Positions 1-8,364 of a DNA stretch of 64,000 nt are shown here, piece after piece. The DNA is from Massilia sp. Root351. Its GTDB lineage: Bacteria > Pseudomonadota > Gammaproteobacteria > Burkholderiales > Burkholderiaceae_D. The DNA lies in the NCBI RefSeq assembly GCF_001425045.1, contig NZ_LMDJ01000033.1, positions 64,463 to 128,462 of the forward strand, given 5' to 3'. The stretch's first letter is position 1. The number at the start of each line of letters is the position of its first letter. The translations under genes were made by a program, and so were the position numbers. A model generated the notes under the pieces. That model worked only from the letters and a program-made list of their open reading frames with translations, was not told the origin of the DNA and ran no database searches.

Positions 1-485
1 TTGGTGGGCGCCTTGGCGCCGGCCTTGGCCAGCACGGCCGGGTTCACGTACAGCCAGTTCACGCGGTGCACGTTGACCGGCACCGCCACGAAGTGGCCCT
101 TGTACTTCATCACATTGGTGACCACCGGCGGCAGCAGGGTTTCCCACTTGCCTTCGGTTGCCGCCGCGTCGATATTGGCCAGGGTGCCTTCCTGGCCCCA
201 TTCCTGGATCGACGGGCCCTTGATCTGGGCGGCGGTGGGCGCACTGCCCGCCATCACGCGCGCCTTCAGGGCGGTCATGGCGTTTTCGCCGCCGCCGCCG
301 GCCACGGCGAAGTCTTTCCACGCCACGCCTTTCGATTCCATGATCTTCTTCAGTTCAGCGGCGGACTTGGCTTCGCCGCCCGAGGTCCAGTAGTGCAGCA
401 CTTCAACTTGCGGGGCAGCGTGGGCTGCCGATGCGATGGCTGCGGCGAATGCGACGGCGCTCAGCGCCAGGGGTTGCAGTTTCAT
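1..485 (-). CDS. ABC transporter sugar-binding protein (C-terminally truncated by window)
   Basis: Periplasmic solute-binding protein of a carbohydrate ABC importer; only the first about 161 residues lie in the window and the 3' end is cut off at base 1. It opens with a clear signal peptide (MKLQPLALSAVAFAAA, cleavage near AHA-APQ) followed by VEVLHYWTSGGEAKSA, the start of the binding-protein fold also seen in the second binding protein at 2114. An AGGAGAC Shine-Dalgarno precedes the ATG. It sits 43 bases downstream of the porin gene on the same strand, so porin and binding protein are probably co-transcribed. A glucose/mannose (GtsA-like) substrate is likely from the family, but the sugar cannot be read from sequence. 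Confidence 0.88.
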   Translation of the reverse strand, partial: MKLQPLALSAVAFAAAIASAAHAAPQVEVLHYWTSGGEAKSAAELKKIMESKGVAWKDFAVAGGGGENAMTALKARVMAGSAPTAAQIKGPSIQEWGQEGTLANIDAAATEGKWETLLPPVVTNVMKYKGHFVAVPVNVHRVNWLYVNPAVLAKAGAKAPT

Positions 486-528
486 GTTCGTGTCTCCTGA
501 TGTATGAGAAAAGTATTTGGCGCCGCGC

Positions 529-1797
529 TTACCACCAGGCTTCCATGTGGATGCCGTAGGAAACGCCGCTGGTGTCGCTGCCGTACACCGCGCCGGAGTT
601 ATTGAAGGCGTTGACCGACTTGCCCGCCGCGTCGTTCCACTTGCCGTAGCTGACGAACAGGCGCAGTTCGGGACGCGCCCAGTAGTCGCGCGCCAGGCTG
701 ATGGTCGGCGCGATGGTCAGCTTGGTCAGGCGCTGGGTGCCGGGTTCCTTGTCGGACTTGAGCTGCGTCACGCCCAGCTCGGCCTGCAGCTTGAAGTTCT
801 CGGCGAAGGCATACACCGGGCGCGTGCCGACGGTGGTCCAGGTGGTGGCGCCGTCCTTGCCGTTCTTGTCGCGCTGGTACAGGGCCACGAACTCCATGCT
901 GAAGTCGCGCGTGGGCTGGATCACCACATCGTTGAACACGCGCAGGCGGGTGTAGTCCGAGCCGAGCAGGGTGCTGCCCGACGGCCCGATGCGCGCGCAG
1001 CACGGGCCGTTGATGCCGGTGCCGGGGCCGACGCCGTACTGCACGCCGAAGGTGTTGCCGCCGCCGAAGACCTTGGCCTGGCGGTGGAACACCGACATTT
1101 GCCAGCCGTCGTGCGTGCTCTTGTCTTGTCCCTGGGCCGAGATGAAGGTGGCGGCGAAGTCCAGCGTGCCGTTGGTGTTGACCGGCAGGCCCTCGTAGAC
1201 GAGGTTCTGGCGCAGCGCGGAAGGCGAGTCGATCACCTTGCCGGTGGCCGGATCGGTGGTGTTGAAGTCGTTGTCCTTGAACACCGCGTAGCTGATCTTG
1301 CCGGCGCCCAGCGGATAGCCGTCGATGCCGCCGCCGTTGCCGTTCATGTTGATGTACTGCATATCGAGCATGTGGATGTCGGGACGGTAGTAGTGGCGCT
1401 TGCCGACCCAGACGATGCCGCCATTCATGAACGGCAGGTTCTTCGCTTCGATATAGGCCTTGGATACGCCCAGCTTGGCGTCGCCGAAGTCGGAGCTGTT
1501 CTTGTAGGCGTCGGCCCAGAAGGTGCCGACAAAGGTGGCGCCGTTGGCGGCCTTGGCCAACTGCTGGGTGTAGCCCAGTTCCGTGAAGCTGTCGCACTCG
1601 TTGCCGAGGCGGTAGGCCATGGTGATGCCGCCCAGGCCGTAGCAGGTCTGGGTGCCGCCGTGGTTGCTGGTGCCGCCGCCGGCGCGCACATAGCCGTGGA
1701 AGCCTTCGGTTTCGTGGTCGCCGGCGATGGCGGCGCCGCAGGACAGGGCCATCGCGATGGCGGCGGGCAGGGAACGGCGGATGAATCGGTTCATCAT
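529..1797 (-). CDS. LamB-type maltoporin/carbohydrate-selective porin
   Basis: Outer-membrane sugar channel of the LamB family, 422 residues, the usual length for that family. A signal peptide (MMNRFIRRSLPAAIAMALSC, cleavage near AIA-GDH) is followed by GFHGYVRAGGG, a conserved YRLGNECDSFTELGY block, WVGKRHYYRPDIHMLDMQY and a C-terminus ending in Trp (MEAWW), as expected for a beta-barrel. The ATG at 1797 is chosen because GGAGA lies 8 bases upstream; an in-frame extension to 1899 would precede the signal peptide and has no support. It is followed by an ABC sugar-binding protein, so it likely passes the same sugar across the outer membrane. LamB homology is clear; maltodextrin specificity is not. 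Confidence 0.9.
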   Translation of the reverse strand: MMNRFIRRSLPAAIAMALSCGAAIAGDHETEGFHGYVRAGGGTSNHGGTQTCYGLGGITMAYRLGNECDSFTELGYTQQLAKAANGATFVGTFWADAYKNSSDFGDAKLGVSKAYIEAKNLPFMNGGIVWVGKRHYYRPDIHMLDMQYINMNGNGGGIDGYPLGAGKISYAVFKDNDFNTTDPATGKVIDSPSALRQNLVYEGLPVNTNGTLDFAATFISAQGQDKSTHDGWQMSVFHRQAKVFGGGNTFGVQYGVGPGTGINGPCCARIGPSGSTLLGSDYTRLRVFNDVVIQPTRDFSMEFVALYQRDKNGKDGATTWTTVGTRPVYAFAENFKLQAELGVTQLKSDKEPGTQRLTKLTIAPTISLARDYWARPELRLFVSYGKWNDAAGKSVNAFNNSGAVYGSDTSGVSYGIHMEAWW

Positions 1798-2113
1798 AAG
1801 GTTGGTCTCCGGTATGGATTTGTTATGTGTTTTTGCTACCGGAACGGACAGTAGCATCGGCCGGAATGTGATTCCAGCAAGCGCCGGCGCGGGCGCCATG
1901 GTCTACTTAAGTGGTTGATTTTTATGAAAAACAGGCCTGTGGCGACCAGGCCTGCGCTAACATAACTTTACAAAGCCCCAGCATGCTGCGCCGCAGCGGC
2001 TGCAACACTTTGCAATAAATCCATACGCTTTCTTGCAAAATGCTGTGCATCCTTACCATCGTTTCAAGAATGCTTTGGGTTATAGTCTGTCCACACAAAA
2101 TGCCATCCCCAGA
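1798..2113. other. Intergenic control region between divergent porin and sensory cassette
   Basis: About 316 bases without a gene, between the minus-strand porin and the plus-strand binding-protein/two-component operon. It must hold both promoters. The only clear structure is the paired CAGGCCTG element at 1932-1954 listed separately. I could not assign -35/-10 boxes with confidence. Confidence 0.6.
1932..1954. repeat. Two copies of palindrome CAGGCCTG, 7 bases apart
   Basis: The self-complementary octamer CAGGCCTG occurs at 1932-1939 and again at 1947-1954. It can be read as a direct repeat of a palindrome (operator-like) or as one hairpin with an 8-bp stem and 7-base loop. Read on the minus strand the hairpin is followed by TTTTT, so a leader terminator/attenuator ahead of the porin gene is possible. 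Its position between a sugar porin and a two-component operon also suits a regulator site. Confidence 0.5.
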
Positions 2114-3403
2114 ATGGCTTCAAAAAACATGACGGAGACCGCCTTCCACAAGCTGCGCCTTGCCGCCTGCCTGCTCTTGAGCGTGGCGGGCTTTGCCGCG
2201 TCCTGCGGCGTCCATGCCGAGTCGCTGCAGGTGCTGCACTGGTGGAAGTCCGCCAGCGAGCGCAAGGCGGTCGACCTGATCGCGGCGCGCCTGGAGGCCG
2301 AGGCCGATATCGGCTGGCGCGACAGCATGGTGCCCAGCGGCTCGGGCGCCGGCGCCGGCATCGTGCTGCGCAGCCGCATGCTGGCCAAGGACGCGCCCGA
2401 GGTGGCGCAGGTAAACGGCATCGTGATCCGCGACTGGGCCCGGCTCGACCTGTTGCTGGACCTGGACGCGGTGGCCGCCGCCGGCAAGTGGGACAAGCAG
2501 CTGCTGCCGACCGTGGCCGACGCCATCAAGTCGGACGGCCATGTGTACGCGGCGCCGGTCGGCATCCACCGCATGAATACCCTGTTCTACAACCGCAAGC
2601 TGCTGGCGCGCCTGCACCTGGCGGTGCCGGAAACCTGGACCCAGTTCGAGCAGGCCGCCGCCAGGCTGCACCAGGCCGGCGTGGTGCCGCTGGCGCAAAG
2701 CAGCGAGCCGTGGCAGGTGACTACCTTGTTCGAGGCGCTGGTGCTGGCCGAAGGCGCCGAGTTCCACCGCGAGCTGTTCCAGCGCCGCAGCGCCGCCGCC
2801 TACACCGACCCGCGCCTGGCGACCGCGCTGCAGCGCCTGCGCAGCCTGAAGAAATGGATGGGCAGCCCGATCGCCGAGCGCAGCTGGGAGGAGGGCGTGC
2901 GCGAGCTGGCCGACGGCCGCGCCGCCTTCATGGTGATGGGCGACTGGGCCAAGGGCGAGCTGGTGTCGCGCGGCTTGACGGTGGAGGAGGGTTTCGGCTG
3001 TGCCGCCGCCCCGGGCACGGCCAGCTACCACCTGTACAACATCGACACGCTGGGTATGCTGGCCACGCGCGAATCGCACCGGCCGGCGCAGGAGAAACTG
3101 GCCGCGCTGATCATGTCTCCCGCGCTGCAGAACGACTACAACCAGATCAAGGGCTCCATCCCGGTGCTGCGCAATCCGCTGCTGTCCAAGATGGACAGCT
3201 GCGCGCGCGCCTCGTGGAAGCTGTTTACCAGCGGCACGGATGCGCTGGTGCCCAGCCTGGTGCACCGCATGGCCACCGAGGAGATCGTGCGCGACGCCAT
3301 CGTGGCGGAGGTGCACCGCTACTTCCTGGACGATAATGTGAGTGTGGCCGACACCCAGCGCAGGCTGGGCACCATCGCCCGCACCTTTACCAAGACCAGA
3401 TAG
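2114..3403 (+). CDS. Periplasmic sugar-binding protein of a sensory cassette
   Basis: Extracellular solute-binding protein, 429 residues, related to ABC sugar-binding proteins (SLQVLHWWKSASERKAVDLI resembles the VEVLHYWTSGGEAKSA of the protein at 1-485). A signal peptide ends near residue 35 (GVHA-ESL). No permease or ATPase follows; instead an OmpR-type regulator begins 18 bases downstream, then a histidine kinase. This suggests the protein presents sugar to the kinase rather than, or as well as, to a transporter. The start is uncertain: ATG at 2114 or 2129, neither with a good Shine-Dalgarno. Family assignment is firm; the sensory role is inferred from context. Confidence 0.85.
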   Translation: MASKNMTETAFHKLRLAACLLLSVAGFAASCGVHAESLQVLHWWKSASERKAVDLIAARLEAEADIGWRDSMVPSGSGAGAGIVLRSRMLAKDAPEVAQVNGIVIRDWARLDLLLDLDAVAAAGKWDKQLLPTVADAIKSDGHVYAAPVGIHRMNTLFYNRKLLARLHLAVPETWTQFEQAAARLHQAGVVPLAQSSEPWQVTTLFEALVLAEGAEFHRELFQRRSAAAYTDPRLATALQRLRSLKKWMGSPIAERSWEEGVRELADGRAAFMVMGDWAKGELVSRGLTVEEGFGCAAAPGTASYHLYNIDTLGMLATRESHRPAQEKLAALIMSPALQNDYNQIKGSIPVLRNPLLSKMDSCARASWKLFTSGTDALVPSLVHRMATEEIVRDAIVAEVHRYFLDDNVSVADTQRRLGTIARTFTKTR

Positions 3404-3421
3404 ACCGAGACAGATTCCATC

Positions 3422-4132
3422 ATGCGCAAGATCCTGATCGTCGACGACGACCAAAAAACGCGAACCCTGCTGAAGACTTACCTGGAGAAAAACCAGTACG
3501 ACGTCGGCCTGGCCCACGACGGCCAGACTTTCCTGGCCGAGTTCAACCGCTACGCCGACGAGCTGTCGCTGGTGATCCTGGACGTGATGCTGCCCGACAC
3601 GGACGGCTTTGCGCTGTGCAAGGCGGTGCGCAGCCGCTCCAATGTGCCCATCATCATGCTCACCGCCAGCTCCGACGAGACCGACCGCGTGGTGGGCCTG
3701 GAGCTGGGCGCGGACGACTATGTGTCCAAGCCCTACAGCCCGCGCGAGCTGCTGGCGCGCATCAAGGCCATCCACCGCCGCACCGGCATGGGCAACGAGT
3801 CGGCGCCGCGCTACTACCGTTTCGTCGGCTTCACGCTGGACACGGTGGCGCGCACCGTCACCGACGCGGCCGGCGAGATCGTGCCGCTGACGGGGCTCGA
3901 CTTCCAGCTGCTGAAATACTTCGTCGAACACGCGGGCGACATCCTGGACCGCAGCGCGCTGTGCGAAGGCACGCGCGGGCGCGACTCGGGCCCGCTGGAC
4001 CGCTTCCTGGACGTGCAGATCAGCCGCTTGCGCCTGCGCCTGAACGACGGCGGCCGCAATCCGCTGCTGATCAAGACCGTGCGCGGCGCCGGCTACGTGT
4101 TCTCGGCCGACGTAACCGCGTCCAATGCATAG
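3422..4132 (+). CDS. OmpR-family response regulator
   Basis: DNA-binding response regulator of 236 residues. The receiver domain (about 1-120) has the acidic pair D8/D9, phospho-acceptor D54 in LVILDVMLPD, T81 and K103 in DDYVSKPYSP. The C-terminal winged helix (about 130-230) ends in the family signature LLIKTVRGAGYVFSAD. It lies between the binding protein and the kinase; its stop overlaps the kinase start by 8 bases, indicating translational coupling. It probably controls sugar-uptake genes such as the divergent porin, by analogy with the GltR/GtrS glucose regulators of Pseudomonas; that target is inference. Confidence 0.93.
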   Translation: MRKILIVDDDQKTRTLLKTYLEKNQYDVGLAHDGQTFLAEFNRYADELSLVILDVMLPDTDGFALCKAVRSRSNVPIIMLTASSDETDRVVGLELGADDYVSKPYSPRELLARIKAIHRRTGMGNESAPRYYRFVGFTLDTVARTVTDAAGEIVPLTGLDFQLLKYFVEHAGDILDRSALCEGTRGRDSGPLDRFLDVQISRLRLRLNDGGRNPLLIKTVRGAGYVFSADVTASNA

Positions 4133-5690
4133 CGGCAGCCAGCCGTCCGGTCCGGGCGGTGCAGGCCCTGCCCCTGCTGGCCGGCGCGCGCGCTGGCTGG
4201 ACCGGGCGCTGTCGCGAATCCTGCCTCGAATCCTGCCTCGTATCCTGCCTCGTATCCTGCCGCAGTCCCTGCTCGGCCGCCTCACGCTGGTGATGGTGAT
4301 CGGCGTGCTGCTGACCCAGTTGGTGGGCAACATCATCTGGGCTGCGCAGCGCCGCGCCGAGGCGCTCAGCGAAACCACCACCGCTTCGCAGCACCTGGCG
4401 CACAGCGCGGCCAGTGCGGTGCGCTTCTTTCTCAGCCTGCCGCCCAACTACCGGCCGCTCATCATCCAGCAGTTCCGCGAAATGGGCGGCACGCGCTTCC
4501 TGGTCAACATCAACCAGGCGCCGGTGCAGGTGCGCGCCATCGCCGGCCAGGAACTGGCGGACGCTGCGCTCAAGCAGGTGCGCGCCACGCTGAAGGAGGA
4601 CCTGCCCAATGTCTCGCAGGTGCGGCTGGCCTTCGCCTGGCCCGACAGGCTGCCGGTAGGCGACAACGGCGCCACCATCGCGGACTTGCCGGACACCTGG
4701 GTGCAGCACATCCTGCTGACCAAGCCGGCGCCGGTGCTGCTGATCCAGGTCGAGATGGACCCCGGCCACTGGCTCTACCTGGCCACGCTGATGCCCAATC
4801 CGTACTTCCTTGAAACCGGCAACCCGCTCACGCGCGACCGGCTGCTGCTGCAGGCGCTGTCGCTGGCGGCGGTGCTGCTGCTGTCCATCATGGTGGTGCG
4901 CTGGATCACGCGGCCGCTGGCGGCGCTGTCGGAGGCGGCCACCGCCTTCGGCAAAGGCGGCAACGCGCCCGCGCTGCCGGAAACCGGCAGCCGCGAGTTC
5001 GTCAACACGGCGCGCGCCTTCGAGGCCATGCGCCAGCGCATCCAGCGCTACATGGAAGACCGCGAGCGGCTGTTCGTCTCCATCTCGCACGATCTGCGCA
5101 CGCCCATCATGCGCCTCAAGCTGCGCACCGAGCTGCTGGACGACGAGGCCATGCAAAGCGAATTCCACGACGACCTCGACGAACTGGACATGATGGTCAA
5201 GGGCGCGCTGCAAACGGTGAAGGACAGCGACATCCACGAAAATCCCACCGAGGTGCGGCTCGACGCGCTGCTGGGCCGCATGGTGCGCGACGCGCAACTG
5301 GCCGGTCATGCGGTGTCGTTCAGCGCTTCCGGCCTGAGCGTGGCGGCCAAGCCGCTGGCGCTCAAGCGTGCCATCGGCAACCTGCTGAACAACGCGCTGC
5401 ACTATGGGCGCGAAGTGGAGCTGGCGGTGCGCGAACACGCCGGCAACATCGAAATCGAAGTGCGCGATCATGGGCCGGGCGTGCCGGAGGAGGCGCTGCC
5501 GGGCTTGTTCGAGCCCTATGTGCGGCTCGAGCATGGCCGGAATCAAAACAACAGCGGCATGGGCCTGGGCCTGGGCATCGCCCGTGGTATCGTGCAGGCA
5601 CACGGCGGCGAACTGCTGTTGGCCAACGCACCCGGCGGCGGCTTTCGCGCCACCATCGTGCTGCCGGGCGGCGCGTTCGTTCCCCTTTAG
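4125..5690 (+). CDS. Membrane sensor histidine kinase
   Basis: Partner kinase of the preceding regulator, 521 residues. Order: cytoplasmic N-tail with four RILP repeats (31-46), TM1 (about 52-74), periplasmic sensor domain (about 75-240), TM2 (about 242-262), HAMP (about 262-315), dimerisation box with phosphorylatable H322 in SISHDLRTPIMRLKLR, then the ATPase domain with N box NLLNNALHYG, G1 DHGPGVP and G2 GMGLGLGIARGI. The gene overlaps the regulator by 8 bases. Ligand input may come from the periplasmic binding protein encoded first in the operon. Odd feature: the tandem repeat directly before TM1. Confidence 0.93.
   Translation: MHSGSQPSGPGGAGPAPAGRRARWLDRALSRILPRILPRILPRILPQSLLGRLTLVMVIGVLLTQLVGNIIWAAQRRAEALSETTTASQHLAHSAASAVRFFLSLPPNYRPLIIQQFREMGGTRFLVNINQAPVQVRAIAGQELADAALKQVRATLKEDLPNVSQVRLAFAWPDRLPVGDNGATIADLPDTWVQHILLTKPAPVLLIQVEMDPGHWLYLATLMPNPYFLETGNPLTRDRLLLQALSLAAVLLLSIMVVRWITRPLAALSEAATAFGKGGNAPALPETGSREFVNTARAFEAMRQRIQRYMEDRERLFVSISHDLRTPIMRLKLRTELLDDEAMQSEFHDDLDELDMMVKGALQTVKDSDIHENPTEVRLDALLGRMVRDAQLAGHAVSFSASGLSVAAKPLALKRAIGNLLNNALHYGREVELAVREHAGNIEIEVRDHGPGVPEEALPGLFEPYVRLEHGRNQNNSGMGLGLGIARGIVQAHGGELLLANAPGGGFRATIVLPGGAFVPL
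4215..4262 (+). repeat. Four 12-bp tandem repeats encoding RILP in the kinase N-terminus
   Basis: Four in-frame copies of a 12-base unit (CG[AT]ATCCTGCC[TG]) encode RILP-RILP-RILP-RILP at residues 31-46, just ahead of the first membrane helix. The first two copies share CGAATC and the last two CGTATC, which fits recent duplication of a pair. Copy-number change would lengthen or shorten the tail by 4 residues per unit without a frameshift. Confidence 0.9.
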
Positions 5691-5712
5691 ATGAACACTG
5701 AAGAAGGCTGAC

Positions 5713-6759
5713 ATGAGCAAATCACTGCGGTTGTCCGAGAAATGGTTCCAGCGCGGCTTGTGGCTGGTGGCGCTGGCCTTCGCCGGTTTCCTGATCGGCC
5801 TGGGCGGGCAGATCGTCGACAATCTCGGCACGGTGGAGCGGCCGCTGGCCCTGGAGCAGTTCATGGACCCGCAGCGCAGCGAGCAGTTGCGCGCCGCGCT
5901 GGCGCTGCAGGAGCAGCGCCAGGCCGAAGCCGGCGCCGCCTTGCAGCAGGCGCGCCAGAAGCACCAGGTGGCGGTGGCCAACAGCCACTCGGCGCGTGAA
6001 ACCTTCGACAACTGGCTGGCCACGCGCAGCGCCACCGCGCGCTCGGAGCAGGATCCGGAGGTCATCAAGCGCACCCACGGGCTGGACGCGCTGGCCGCCG
6101 CCGAGCGCCAGGCGCTGGCGCTGGTGGAGGCGCAGGAACAGGCCCAGCTGGACGCCAGCCAGGCGAAGGACAAGGCGCAGCAGCAGTGGAACGCGCTGGA
6201 AGAAGCGGCACGCGGGCCGTATATGGATGCCGTGCGGGCCATGGAGCTGCGCGTGTTCGGCTACCGTTTGCTGCTCACGCTGCCGCTGCTGGTGGTGGCG
6301 GGCTGGCTGTTCAAGACCCAGCGCAAGGGCAAGTACTGGCCTTTCGTGTGGGGCTTCATTATCTTCGCCGGCTTTGCCTTCTTCGTCGAGCTGGTGCCGT
6401 ATCTGCCGAGCTACGGCGGCTATGTGCGCTACATCGTCGGCATCGCGCTGACGGTGCTGATCGGGCGCCAGGCCATCGTCTCGCTGCAGCGCTACCTGGA
6501 GCGCCAGAAGGCCGCCGAAGCGCTGTCCGACCAGCAGCGCCGCGAGACGCTGCAATACGACGTGGCGCTGGCGCGGCTGGCGAAAAGCGTGTGTCCCGGC
6601 TGCGAGCGCAAGGTGGACCTGAAAGACCCGGCGATCGACTTCTGCCCGCACTGCGGCATCGGCCTGTATGACCACTGCGGCAGCTGCCAGACCCGCAAAA
6701 ACGCCTTCAGCCGCTTCTGCCACGCCTGCGGCACCGCCGCCCAGGCCACCCCCCGGTAG
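5713..6759 (+). CDS. Coiled-coil membrane protein with C-terminal double zinc ribbon
   Basis: Unrecognised protein of 348 residues. Visible layout: TM helix near 14-34, a long Ala/Gln/Glu-rich coiled coil (about 55-175), then three hydrophobic segments (about 186-255), a short basic stretch, and two CxxC...CxxC zinc-ribbon units at about 294-341 (CPGCERK, CPHCGIG, CGSCQTR, CHACG). The coiled coil should lie outside and the ribbons inside the cell if the helix count is right. It starts 22 bases after the kinase stop and may be the last gene of that operon. Function unknown; zinc binding is likely from the cysteine pattern. Confidence 0.75.
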   Translation: MSKSLRLSEKWFQRGLWLVALAFAGFLIGLGGQIVDNLGTVERPLALEQFMDPQRSEQLRAALALQEQRQAEAGAALQQARQKHQVAVANSHSARETFDNWLATRSATARSEQDPEVIKRTHGLDALAAAERQALALVEAQEQAQLDASQAKDKAQQQWNALEEAARGPYMDAVRAMELRVFGYRLLLTLPLLVVAGWLFKTQRKGKYWPFVWGFIIFAGFAFFVELVPYLPSYGGYVRYIVGIALTVLIGRQAIVSLQRYLERQKAAEALSDQQRRETLQYDVALARLAKSVCPGCERKVDLKDPAIDFCPHCGIGLYDHCGSCQTRKNAFSRFCHACGTAAQATPR

Positions 6760-6907
6760 CCGAATCCGCCGCCAGAATGTAATCTGCCCCGCGTTTTTTG
6801 CAGTTCGTCGCAAAACCGGGGGCGGGCAGGGTGGGCTTGGGTATAGTGCTGGAATACCGATAATGTGCGGCCAGCCGGCATTGGCCGCCGCCCCGAGGAT
6901 TCCAGAC

Positions 6908-7684
6908 ATGACCATTTCCGCCCGTATTCTCTACCACTTCGGCCTGCTGCTGGCCGCCCTCGGCCTGATCCTGCCGGCCGCCCGCGGCGCCGACGAGATC
7001 GTCACCGAAACCCGCGCCATCGATGCGCGCGTGGTGCGGGTCAAGCTGGACGGGGTGATCGACCTGAAGTTGCGGCGCGGCGACGCGCCTTCGCTCACCG
7101 TCACCGCCGACAGGCGCTATATCGCCAAAATCACCACCGCCCAGTCGGGCGACACGCTATACCTGGACTCGGACGTGCACGGCTTCAAGCTGAAACGCTC
7201 CACGCTGCGCGCCGAGCTGGTACTGCCCAATCTGCGCCAGGTGGTGTCGGACGGGGTGGGCACCACCGAGGTGGCCGGTTTCAGCGGCGACGATATCGAA
7301 CTGACCCTGGAAGGCGCCGGCAGCATGAAGGTGGTGGTGGACTACCGCACCATGCGCGTGAACCTGGGCGGCGTCGGCAGCATGCACGTGTGGGCCAGCG
7401 AGAACGACAGCGTGGAGCTGGACCTGCAGGGTGCGGGCTACGTCACCCTCGGCGGGCGCAGCAAGATGCTGAAAGCGACTCTGGGCGGCCTGGGCGGCCT
7501 GAATGCACAGCAGTTCCAGGCCGACAGCGTCAGCCTCGAATTGAGCGGCCTGGGCAACGCCACCGTGACCGCGCGCGACAACGCCACCTTGAACCTTAGC
7601 GGGTTGGGATCGGTCACAGTCTTTGGCAAGCCGGCCAACCGCAACGTGAGCGTGGACGGCCTCGGCAAGGTCAGCTGGAAATAA
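6908..7684 (+). CDS. Exported DUF2807 (GIN-domain) protein
   Basis: Secreted or lipid-free periplasmic protein of 258 residues. A signal peptide (LLLAALGLILPAARG-ADE) precedes a repetitive beta-rich region with alternating motifs such as SDGVGTTEV, LEGAGSMKV, LGGVGSMHV, LGGLGGLNA and LSGLGNATV, typical of the putative autotransporter-adhesin head GIN domain (DUF2807), which folds as a beta helix. The ATG at 6908 is preceded by GAGGA; longer in-frame readings have no signal peptide at their start. No enzymatic role is known for the family. Confidence 0.85.
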   Translation: MTISARILYHFGLLLAALGLILPAARGADEIVTETRAIDARVVRVKLDGVIDLKLRRGDAPSLTVTADRRYIAKITTAQSGDTLYLDSDVHGFKLKRSTLRAELVLPNLRQVVSDGVGTTEVAGFSGDDIELTLEGAGSMKVVVDYRTMRVNLGGVGSMHVWASENDSVELDLQGAGYVTLGGRSKMLKATLGGLGGLNAQQFQADSVSLELSGLGNATVTARDNATLNLSGLGSVTVFGKPANRNVSVDGLGKVSWK

Positions 7685-7741
7685 ATGGTGCCGCGCGGGA
7701 GCGCGGTAATAAGAGACACAAGTACCCATTTCTTGAGCAAC

Positions 7742-8359
7742 ATGAAAAAACTATTACAAGTACTACTCGCGATCGGTTTCGCGCTGGGCGTGCACAACGC
7801 CGCCCGGGCCGGTTTCGCGGAAGGGGCCACGGCCTACAACAACCGCAACTACAGCCTGGCTTACAAGGAGATCGAGCCACTGGCGCGCGCCGGCAACAAG
7901 GACGCCGAGCATCTGCTCGGTTTGATGTATTACATGGGGCGCGGCGTGCCGCAGGACTACAAGCAGGCGCTGAACTGGCACCGCAAGGCGGCCCTCAAGG
8001 GCAAGTCCGATGCGCAGTACGTGGTGGGCGCCATGTACTACACCGGCAACGCGGTGATCCAGGACCACAAGCAGGCCGTGATCTGGTTCCGCAAGGCGGC
8101 CGAACAGGGCCATCCGGACGCGCAGCAGACGCTGGGCCTGATGTACCGTTACCACATCGGCGGCATGCCGCAGGATAACGTGCTGGCCTATATGCTGTGG
8201 AACCTGGCCGCAGCCAACGGCTCGGCCAATGCGGCCGAGCAGCGCGCCGCCGTGGTCAAGAAGATGACGCCGGAGCAGATCGAGGAAGGGCAGGCGCTGT
8301 CGGCCGGCTGGAAGGTCGGCACGCCGCTGCCGAAGCAGTCGCGCACCGGCGGCGGCTGA
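7742..8359 (+). CDS. Exported Sel1-repeat protein
   Basis: Protein of 205 residues with a signal peptide (MKKLLQVLLAIGFALGVHNA, cleavage near ARA-GFA) and at least three Sel1-like TPR repeats: AEHLLGLMYYMGRGVPQDYK, AQYVVGAMYYTGNAVIQDHK and AQQTLGLMYRYHIGGMPQDN. Such repeats form alpha-helical solenoids that bind other proteins in the periplasm. It starts 57 bases after the DUF2807 gene and faces the convergent cytochrome gene. Partner unknown. Confidence 0.88.
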   Translation: MKKLLQVLLAIGFALGVHNAARAGFAEGATAYNNRNYSLAYKEIEPLARAGNKDAEHLLGLMYYMGRGVPQDYKQALNWHRKAALKGKSDAQYVVGAMYYTGNAVIQDHKQAVIWFRKAAEQGHPDAQQTLGLMYRYHIGGMPQDNVLAYMLWNLAAANGSANAAEQRAAVVKKMTPEQIEEGQALSAGWKVGTPLPKQSRTGGG

Positions 8360-8364
8360 GCCGT

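Noticed and set aside
4071..6242. Antisense frame (723 codons) across the kinase and zinc-ribbon genes
   Set aside because: Composition is an Arg/Gln/His-rich mirror of well-supported sense genes.
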